64,000 nt of DNA from Escherichia coli (GTDB taxonomy: Bacteria; Pseudomonadota; Gammaproteobacteria; Enterobacterales; Enterobacteriaceae). The notes under the pieces were generated by a model. That model was not told the DNA's origin and ran no database searches. It worked only from the letters and a program-made list of their open reading frames with translations. This document shows positions 55,145-64,000 of the stretch, one piece after another (the stretch's first letter is position 1; each line of letters opens with the position of its first letter). Position numbers and translations under genes: made by a program. The stretch is from assembly GCF_011881725.1 (NCBI RefSeq), contig NZ_JAATUR010000021.1, positions 1-64,000 on the forward strand. Reading direction: 5' to 3'.

Positions 55145-56155
55145 TTATCGCGGTAGGGTAATGAGAGAATCGCGGCGGATCAGTTTTCCGATGAAGGTTT
55201 TCGGGGGAGTGTAAGCGCCGCCATCAAGCATAAAAATCAACCGTCCAATGATCTCCTGAATCATCTCAGTCACCGGAATTTTTACGCTGGAGAGCGCGGG
55301 AACGGTGTAGGGGGCAATGGCGATATCATCAAATCCGATAACCGACACCTGCTTCGGCACCGACACGCCGCGCTCGTGCAACGCTTTCATCGCGCCAATC
55401 GCCATATCGTCGTTACTGGCAACTAACGCGCTAAATTTAGCCTCACGTTCGAGTAACGTTTCTACCCCTTCGGCCCCGCTGGCGGGCGTCCATTTACCGT
55501 TAACGATACGTTTTTCATCGAGCGCAATACCATGATGCGCCAGCGCGTCTTTATATCCGGCAAGACGTTCAATGCTGGTGGGTGAATCCATCGACCCGGT
55601 AAGGAAAGCAATCTCCTGATGCCCGGCGGAAATCAACTCTGCCACGGCGTTAAAGCTGGTCTGTTTGTGATCGCACCAGACGCTATGGCTGCTGTTTTTG
55701 CGCAGGCGTCGATTGAGCACCATAATCGGCTGACTATGAGCATCAATAATGTCATCAATCTCATCCACGCTTAAAAAACGCGGGTAAATCATGATAGCGT
55801 CGCAGCGCAAATCCAGCAGATACTGAATCGCCTGACGCTCTTCTTCGGCGCTATGTTTACCATCAGCCAACAGCAGTTGCCGCCCTTGCTCTTCCGCCAT
55901 CCGCGCGGCATGAAACAGTAATTCACTAAAATAAATACCGTGGTAAAGCGTGTTGGTCACTACCAGCCCCAGCGTCTGAGTACTCTTCGCCGACAGATTG
56001 CGCGCCAGCAAGTTGGGGCGGTAACCGCTCTCTTCCACTGCCTGAAATACGCGCTCTTTTGTCTCCTGACTTACGTAGCCATTACCTGAAAGCACGCGGG
56101 AAACGGTCGCTTTTGAAACCCCGGCGCGCTTCGCCACTTCCAGCATCGTCGTCAT
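55145..56155 (-). CDS. ascG: LacI-family repressor AscG of the beta-glucoside operon
   Basis: AscG is a 336-residue repressor with an N-terminal LacI helix-turn-helix (TMLEVAKRAGVSKATVSRVLSG, split at about residues 3-24) and hinge, then a periplasmic-binding-like ligand domain (about 60-336). It represses ascFB and has been reported to act on other genes such as prpBC. ATG 56155 gives the family length; ATGs three codons upstream are possible. The ligand domain carries more substitutions relative to K-12, as I recall it, than most proteins here. Confidence 0.94.
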   Translation of the reverse strand: MTTMLEVAKRAGVSKATVSRVLSGNGYVSQETKERVFQAVEESGYRPNLLARNLSAKSTQTLGLVVTNTLYHGIYFSELLFHAARMAEEQGRQLLLADGKHSAEEERQAIQYLLDLRCDAIMIYPRFLSVDEIDDIIDAHSQPIMVLNRRLRKNSSHSVWCDHKQTSFNAVAELISAGHQEIAFLTGSMDSPTSIERLAGYKDALAHHGIALDEKRIVNGKWTPASGAEGVETLLEREAKFSALVASNDDMAIGAMKALHERGVSVPKQVSVIGFDDIAIAPYTVPALSSVKIPVTEMIQEIIGRLIFMLDGGAYTPPKTFIGKLIRRDSLITLPR

Positions 56156-56242
56156 CATTTTCATCCCTTTACACGCAATCAACGCAGTGTACTGCACCGT
56201 TTGCCGATTGTCCTTGCGCAATCAGCGGGAAAAATATTCAGG

Positions 56243-56330
56243 TGACCGGTTTCACAAATATAAAAAATGACCAATTACCTCTCTTGCTTATTCATTGGCA
56301 ACTATTCATGATTTTGTGAAACCGGTTTCT
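56243..56330. promoter_or_regulatory. Two AscG-type operators in the ascG-ascF gap
   Basis: A near-perfect palindrome TGAAACCGGTTTCT lies at 56317-56330 and a related TGACCGGTTTCA at 56243-56254, about 75 nt apart. The spacing would allow looped repression of both divergent genes by a LacI-family tetramer or two dimers. Confidence 0.85.
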
Positions 56331-56414
56331 TATTTCCGTTTCAGCATCGGCATTTTTCCGTCACGTCGACTGATAACAACTACCTCTACCCTACTGATAA
56401 CAGGATAAAATCCG

Positions 56415-59305
<2,891 letters not shown>

Positions 59306-59309
59306 GCAA

Positions 59310-59395
59310 CCGTGCCGGATGCGGCGTGAACGCCTTATCCGGCCTACACGTCGCAGAAACTATGTATGCCCGATAAGCGTAGCGCATCGGGCAAT
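59310..59395. repeat. REP elements between ascB and hycI
   Basis: Two REP palindromes in the convergent gap (GTGCCGGATGCGGCGTGAAC...TTATCCGGCCTAC and TGCCCGATAAGCG...CGCATCGGGCA) form a likely transcript boundary. Confidence 0.85.
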
Positions 59396-59462
59396 CTGGC
59401 GTTTGCTATCAGTTCTGATTCCCTCATCAAGAACATCCCTGTCCTGATTCCTTACTGAAAAA

Positions 59463-59930
59463 CTACTCTTCCACCGCTAACTGCGCGAATCCGCCGTTCC
59501 CTTCCCAGCCTTCCAGCCGTTGATAAACGGTTTCTACTGCATCTTTAATCGGCTGGGTCATCGGGTAGTAAAAGCCAACAATATCCGGCTGAATGCCGAG
59601 GAAAATCACCTCGCCAATATCGTCTTTCAACTGGTCGATAAGGTAGTTCAACGGCATGTTATGGGTAGTCATCATAAACATCTCGGCGATGTCATCCGGG
59701 TCGATGATGCGGATTTCACCGGGATTTAGCCCCATATCTGTGGCGTCAACAATCAGCAGCCGTGTCGGGCGCAATTCGCGGATAGCGACGATGTCGTTTT
59801 CCGGTGCGCTCCCGCCATCAATCACCACCCAGTGACCTTTCGGCGCGGCGGCGCACTTTTCCGCCAGCAACGGACCAGCGCCATCATCGCCCATCATGCT
59901 ATTGCCAACACAGAGTAAAACGTCAGTCAC
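59463..59930 (-). CDS. hycI: Hydrogenase 3 maturation endopeptidase HycI
   Basis: HycI is a 155-residue nickel-dependent protease that removes the C-terminal peptide of the HycE precursor. The GNSMMGDDGAGP metal-site segment (about 9-20, with Asp16) and the family Asp/His positions (DATDMG, TTHNMP) are present. It is one Glu shorter than K-12 at the C-terminus. It is the last gene of the hyc operon, overlapping hycH by 8 nt. Confidence 0.95.
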   Translation of the reverse strand: MTDVLLCVGNSMMGDDGAGPLLAEKCAAAPKGHWVVIDGGSAPENDIVAIRELRPTRLLIVDATDMGLNPGEIRIIDPDDIAEMFMMTTHNMPLNYLIDQLKDDIGEVIFLGIQPDIVGFYYPMTQPIKDAVETVYQRLEGWEGNGGFAQLAVEE

Positions 59931-60333
59931 GCAATCTCCTCACCATCAAATAGATGGCGTTTTCCTGATGAATATCATGCAACATACTTAACAGCATTGT
60001 ACTCCATTCCTTCTGCTGCGAAGTTTGCGTTGCCCGGGCTTTATCGAATGCGTTGGCCAGCATCGGCACATGGTTAATGTCGATGACGATCTCACCATAT
60101 TTCGGCACGCCTTCCATTTTGCGGCGGGCTTCGCTGCCCGCCTCCAGAGTGGCAATCCATGCCAGATATTCATCCCACGGGCAGGTGAGCGCCGCTTCCA
60201 GGCAATCGATAACCCCAAGGTGGTGACCAATCGCCAGGCTGTAATAGACCACCTGCTGCGCCTCGGCGGGCGTGGCATCGTTCTCATCAATAAATTTACG
60301 GCTCAGTTGACTGAACACCACCTTTTCACTCAT
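59923..60333 (-). CDS. hycH: Hydrogenase 3 maturation/assembly protein HycH
   Basis: HycH is a 136-residue protein needed for maturation of the large subunit HycE; its exact biochemical role is not settled. No metal or catalytic motif stands out. It overlaps hycG by 4 nt and hycI by 8 nt. Confidence 0.94.
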   Translation of the reverse strand: MSEKVVFSQLSRKFIDENDATPAEAQQVVYYSLAIGHHLGVIDCLEAALTCPWDEYLAWIATLEAGSEARRKMEGVPKYGEIVIDINHVPMLANAFDKARATQTSQQKEWSTMLLSMLHDIHQENAIYLMVRRLRD

Positions 60334-61097
60334 CGGATACGCGCCTCTTCAACAACATGATTCAGATGGCTGACAATCTCGTTCAGACGCGGATCGTTTT
60401 CCGCTTCCAGCCAGCGGGCAACCTGCTCTTCGCCCTGCCCTAATTGCGTCAGGAAATCATCGGCAATCTGGCGACCGTAACGATAACCCGCCAGGCGGCG
60501 TGCTTCGCGATCTACTTTTACACGCAGCGGCTGCACCATATCGCCATGCAGGATCTCTGCCGGTTGTTCATCCAGTTCACCCGGCCCACGGGCGTGAATT
60601 TTCTGCTCCAGCAGGCCGAGCGCCATTGCAAAGCCGTACAGCGTGGCGGCTGGCGTTGGCGGGCACCCCGGGATGTAGACATCCACCGGGACGATTTTAT
60701 CGGTACCGCCCCATACGCAGTAGAGATCGTGGAAAATGCCGCCGCTGTTGCCGCAGGCACCGTAGGAGATACAGATTTTAGGGTCCGGCGCGGACTGCCA
60801 CGCACGCAGCGCAGGGGATCGCATTGCACGGGTGACCGCGCCGGTAAACAGTAAAATATCCGCATGACGCGGTGAAGGAACGACTTTAATGCCGAAGCGT
60901 TCTGCATCGAACAGCGGCGAAAGCGTGGCGAAAATTTCGATTTCACAACCGTTGCAGCCGCCGCAGTCCACGCGGTAAACGTAGGCAGAACGTTTGATTT
61001 TTTTCAGTAACGACGCCTTCATGCTGGCGATGGATTCATCCACCGTCATCGGGACCGGAATGCCGTTGGCGTCACGGGGGCCTAATAAATTGCTCAT
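60330..61097 (-). CDS. hycG: Hydrogenase 3 small subunit HycG
   Basis: HycG is the 255-residue electron-transfer subunit of formate hydrogenlyase. It holds a proximal [4Fe-4S] cluster with the signature [10 protein letters not shown] (about residues 45-54) and later Cys residues in YGACG and PGCPP, homologous to the NuoB subunit of complex I. Its start overlaps the hycF stop by 1 nt. Confidence 0.96.
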   Translation of the reverse strand: MSNLLGPRDANGIPVPMTVDESIASMKASLLKKIKRSAYVYRVDCGGCNGCEIEIFATLSPLFDAERFGIKVVPSPRHADILLFTGAVTRAMRSPALRAWQSAPDPKICISYGACGNSGGIFHDLYCVWGGTDKIVPVDVYIPGCPPTPAATLYGFAMALGLLEQKIHARGPGELDEQPAEILHGDMVQPLRVKVDREARRLAGYRYGRQIADDFLTQLGQGEEQVARWLEAENDPRLNEIVSHLNHVVEEARIR

Positions 61098-61639
61098 CAG
61101 ATGGCCTCTTTCATATGGCGAGTCAGTTCAATACGGTCGGACGGCACCAGGCATTTCTGGCGCTTACATTCCGGGCAAGTCTCAAAGCTTTCGCGGTGGT
61201 TATCCGCGCGGCTGTCGCCGTTGTGCTTAAGCAGCGCAATGGCGTAGTCGATCTCTTTCTGTACGGCGAAAGGTCGATTACAGACGCGGCAGTTGCACAG
61301 CGCGAAGCGCGACTGTTGCAGGAAGTCTTCTTTCTTCCACACCGCCAGTTCGTACTCTTGCGACAGTTTGATCGCCGCCGTCGGGCAAACTTCTTCGCAG
61401 CGTCCACAGAAGATGCAGCGCCCGAGATTAAACTCCCAGGCCAGCTCACCGGTGGCGAGGTCAGTTTCAACCGTTAAGGCGTTTGACGGGCAGGCATTGA
61501 CGCAGGCCGCGCAGCCGATGCACTGCTGCGGGTTCTGCTCTGGCTTACCACGGAAGTTTTTATCAACCGCAATCGGCTCCAGCGGATAAGACGAGGTCGC
61601 CGTGCCGGTTTTGATAACTTTTTTGATAAAGGTAAACAT
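61097..61639 (-). CDS. hycF: Formate hydrogenlyase iron-sulfur subunit HycF
   Basis: HycF is a 180-residue, NuoI-like protein with two ferredoxin [4Fe-4S] motifs ([13 protein letters not shown] and [13 protein letters not shown]) and two further C-terminal Cys pairs ([15 protein letters not shown]). It passes electrons between HycB and HycG on the cytoplasmic side. Confidence 0.96.
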   Translation of the reverse strand: MFTFIKKVIKTGTATSSYPLEPIAVDKNFRGKPEQNPQQCIGCAACVNACPSNALTVETDLATGELAWEFNLGRCIFCGRCEEVCPTAAIKLSQEYELAVWKKEDFLQQSRFALCNCRVCNRPFAVQKEIDYAIALLKHNGDSRADNHRESFETCPECKRQKCLVPSDRIELTRHMKEAI

Positions 61640-61648
61640 GGCGATTCC

Positions 61649-63358
61649 TTATTTCAGCGGCGAGTTTTTACGCTCAATGCTGTAGCGCTCGAGTTCTTTG
61701 TACGGCACCACTTTGCTCTTCTTCTTACGTACATCGACCACGGTCATGCGGTCGGTACAGGAGTAGCAAGGGTCCAGACTACCGATAATCAGCGGCGCAT
61801 CGGAAACGGTGTTGCCGCGCAGCATGTAGCGCAGGGTCGGCCAGTTCGCGTAGGTTGCGGCACGGCAGCGCCAGCGATACAGCTTCTGGTTGTCGCCGGT
61901 CATGCTCCAGTGGATATCATCGCCGCGCGGCGCTTCGGCAAAGCCCAGTGCAAAGCGGTGCGGAATGTAGGTAAAGCCTTCCACCATCAGCGGACCGCCC
62001 GGCAGGTTATCCAGACCGTAGTCGATCATGTTCAGCGCGGTATAGACTTCGTTGATACGCACTTTCAGACGGGAAATCACGTCGCAGCCCTGCTCGCTGT
62101 GGACTTCCATTGGCAGCAGGCCGTAACCGACAAACGGGTGATCGGCGCGGGTATCGCGGGCATGACCGCTGGCGCGTACCATCGGGCCAACGTTACTGAA
62201 ATCGCGGGCAATTTCCGGGTCCAGACGACCAATGCCGACAGTGCGCTGTTCCATATTTGGCGTACTCAGCAGCACATCCACCAGCTCCTGCACTTCACGA
62301 CGCATCTGCTGTGCCAACTGGCGGGTCTGGATCATGTCGTCCTTCAGCAGATCGCGACGAATCCCGCCGATCAGATTCAGGCCGTAGGTTTTACGCGCAC
62401 CGGTAAGGATCTCCGCCATTTTCATGGAGGTTTCACGCACGCGGAAGAACTGCATAAAGCCGGAGTCAAACCCGGTGAAGTGGCAGGCGAGGCCGAGGTT
62501 GAGCAGATGCGAGTGAAGGCGTTCCACCTCCAGCAGAATGGCGCGGATCATCTGCGCACGTTCTGGCACCTGAATACCCATCGCGTTTTCCACCGAGGTG
62601 GTATAAGCGGTGCTGTGGGCGAAGCCGCAGATCCCGCACACACGGTCAGAGAGGAAGGTCACTTCGTTATAACCCATGCGGGTTTCCGCCAGTTTTTCCA
62701 TGCCACGGTGAACGTAGAACAGGCGGTAGTCGGCGTCGATAATATTTTCGCCATCGACGAACAGACGGAAGTGACCCGGTTCGTCAGAAGTGACGTGTAG
62801 CGGGCCAATCGGCACGACATTGCTTTTCTTGTCGCCCAGTTCGTTGATGAACTCGTAGGTTTCAGCATCGGTAGTCGGCGCCGGACGCTGACGATAATCC
62901 ATGCTGTCTTTACGCAGCGGGTAGAGTTCATCCGGCCAGTCATCCGGCAGCACCAGACGGCGTTCATCCGGCAGACCGACCGGAATTAATCCGTACATAT
63001 CGCGCACTTCACGCTCGCCCCACACCGCCGCCGGAACGCGCGGCGTCACGGACGGATATTCCGGTTTGTTGGCGTCAACTTCGACGCGCACGGTTACCCA
63101 GCACTTCGTGCCCTTCTCCATCGACAGCACGTAGTAAACGGCATAATGACCATTCAGTTTGCGTTCGTCGTTACCAAACAGCACCGACAACCAGCCACCC
63201 TGTTTGTAGTAGAGGAACTCCACCACTTCCGGCAGATAGTTCACCTTTACGGTCACGGTCAGCTGATCTTTAGTCTGCCAGGCGTGGTCCAGCACGACGC
63301 CCGGAAATGCCTCATTCAGCGCGGCGAGATAATGTTGACCTAATTTTTCTTCAGACAT
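61649..63358 (-). CDS. hycE: Hydrogenase 3 large subunit HycE
   Basis: HycE is the 569-residue catalytic NiFe subunit that makes H2. An N-terminal NuoC-like part (about 1-170) is fused to a NuoD-like part. Nickel ligands are in RVCGICGFAH (about 240-250) and DPCYSC (about 531-536), and the precursor tail after the last Cys is the one removed by HycI. I take ATG 63358 (MSEEKL); the frame extends seven codons upstream. Confidence 0.96.
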   Translation of the reverse strand: MSEEKLGQHYLAALNEAFPGVVLDHAWQTKDQLTVTVKVNYLPEVVEFLYYKQGGWLSVLFGNDERKLNGHYAVYYVLSMEKGTKCWVTVRVEVDANKPEYPSVTPRVPAAVWGEREVRDMYGLIPVGLPDERRLVLPDDWPDELYPLRKDSMDYRQRPAPTTDAETYEFINELGDKKSNVVPIGPLHVTSDEPGHFRLFVDGENIIDADYRLFYVHRGMEKLAETRMGYNEVTFLSDRVCGICGFAHSTAYTTSVENAMGIQVPERAQMIRAILLEVERLHSHLLNLGLACHFTGFDSGFMQFFRVRETSMKMAEILTGARKTYGLNLIGGIRRDLLKDDMIQTRQLAQQMRREVQELVDVLLSTPNMEQRTVGIGRLDPEIARDFSNVGPMVRASGHARDTRADHPFVGYGLLPMEVHSEQGCDVISRLKVRINEVYTALNMIDYGLDNLPGGPLMVEGFTYIPHRFALGFAEAPRGDDIHWSMTGDNQKLYRWRCRAATYANWPTLRYMLRGNTVSDAPLIIGSLDPCYSCTDRMTVVDVRKKKSKVVPYKELERYSIERKNSPLK

Positions 63359-63375
63359 GCTCAAACTCTCTTTAA

Positions 63376-64000
63376 TCACGCCGCCAGAAAGGAGACGAAC
63401 GCTAAAAATGCAAAGCCAAAACCAGCCCAGGTAATGCGCGGAGTAATATCAAGACGCAGACGGGCCATGCTGTTTTCGAACAACGCGATAACCAGGACGC
63501 CGACCACCAGTTTTACGATGGCAATCACCAGCGCCAGCAGCAGCCCACCGGCGGTGAAGGTTTCCATTTGTCCCCACGGAATAAACACCCCGACGAACAT
63601 CTGCAACACCACCAGCTGTTTCAGGCTGATACCCCATTTCATGACGCCAAAGCCGCTGCCGCTGTACTCAGAGAGCGGACCTTCCTGCAACTCCTGCTCG
63701 GCTTCCGCCAGGTCGAACGGCAGTTTGCCCATTTCGATAAAGGTGGCGAACGCACAGGCACAAAGCGCCAGCACCAGCGGGATGCTCTGGCTCAGCGGCC
63801 AGTGATAAACGGTGTCGGTGATGTTGCTGATGTTGGTGGAACCAGCAACCTGCGCGGCGACCCACAGACCAAGCAGCAACATTGGCTCAACCAGCACGCC
63901 CAGCATCGCTTCACGGCTCGCGCCGATGGCGGTAAACGGGCTACCGGTATCCAGACCGGAAATGGCAAAGAAGAAACGCGCAATGGCGAAGAGATACAGT
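63376..64000 (-). CDS. hycD: Formate hydrogenlyase membrane subunit HycD (C-terminal part, cut by window)
   Basis: The frame is open to the right edge on the minus strand, so only about the last 208 of the expected 307 residues are seen. It is NuoH-like, with several membrane helices and the quinone-chamber-type loop GSPFTAIGASREAMLG and EMGKLPFDLAEAEQELQEG. It anchors the hydrogenase arm to the inner membrane. hycE starts 17 nt downstream. Confidence 0.95.
   Translation of the reverse strand, partial: LYLFAIARFFFAISGLDTGSPFTAIGASREAMLGVLVEPMLLLGLWVAAQVAGSTNISNITDTVYHWPLSQSIPLVLALCACAFATFIEMGKLPFDLAEAEQELQEGPLSEYSGSGFGVMKWGISLKQLVVLQMFVGVFIPWGQMETFTAGGLLLALVIAIVKLVVGVLVIALFENSMARLRLDITPRITWAGFGFAFLAFVSFLAA

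Overview
The window is chromosomal backbone of an Escherichia coli strain, or a very close Escherichia lineage, but not K-12. From csiD/lhgO/gabDTP through nrdHIEF, proVWX, mprA-emrAB, luxS, gshA, csrA, alaS, recX-recA, srl, norRVW, hypF-hydN and asc to hyc, gene order and protein lengths match what I recall of the E. coli K-12 map. Many proteins differ at a few per cent of residues from my memory of K-12 (GabD, AlaE, NrdE, AscG). Several genes present here are, to my recollection, absent or broken in K-12.

Layout. 0-1.8 kb: an AT-rich, acquired-looking stretch with an orphan two-domain fimbrial adhesin. 1.9-9.2 kb: the glutarate/L-2-hydroxyglutarate and GABA catabolic operon with its regulator csiR. 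9.2-13.4 kb: small stress and envelope genes (kbp, yqaE, ygaVP, stpA, alaE, ygaC, ygaM). 13.4-15.3 kb: a divergent pair, a MocR/PdxR-type regulator facing an AhpD-like gene. 15.5-19.3 kb: class Ib ribonucleotide reductase. 19.7-23 kb: glycine betaine ABC transporter. 23.3-29.1 kb: an apparently intact ygaY MFS gene, the YgaZH valine exporter and EmrRAB. 29.4-31.2 kb: a two-gene RNA-repair cassette between emrB and luxS. 31.2-34.5 kb: luxS, the sRNA MicA, gshA, yqaAB. 34.7-35.6 kb: four tRNA-Arg(ACG) genes and one tRNA-Ser(GCT), with two rtT-like spacer repeats that each end in a 19-nt tRNA 3' fragment. 35.9-42.5 kb: csrA, alaS, recX, recA, pncC, mltB. 42.7-47.7 kb: glucitol operon. 47.7-51.9 kb: nitric oxide detoxification. 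52-55 kb: hydrogenase maturation (hypF-hydN). 55.1-59.3 kb: aryl-beta-glucoside (asc) system. 59.5-64 kb: the distal part of the formate hydrogenlyase operon, with hycD cut by the window end.

The most interesting locus is 29.4-31.2 kb. The first gene carries the nucleotidyltransferase motifs of an ATP-dependent RNA ligase (KLDG, EGIV, KYVRK). The second overlaps it by 4 nt and fuses an N-terminal HD phosphohydrolase domain to a C-terminal P-loop polynucleotide-kinase-like domain, the architecture called HD-Pnk. Together they look like a self-contained heal-and-seal pathway for RNA ends carrying 2',3'-cyclic phosphate and 5'-OH, such as those left by anticodon nucleases or toxins. A damage-repair or anti-toxin/anti-phage role is inference; the domains are seen in the sequence.

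Regulatory sites that can be read directly include the LexA box of recA, three NorR enhancers plus a sigma-54 promoter for norVW, a sigma-54 promoter and upstream inverted repeat for hydN, two AscG-type operators, paired NrdR-like boxes before nrdH, CRP-like sites before csiD and srlA, the proU promoter, and many intrinsic terminators and REP/BIME elements.
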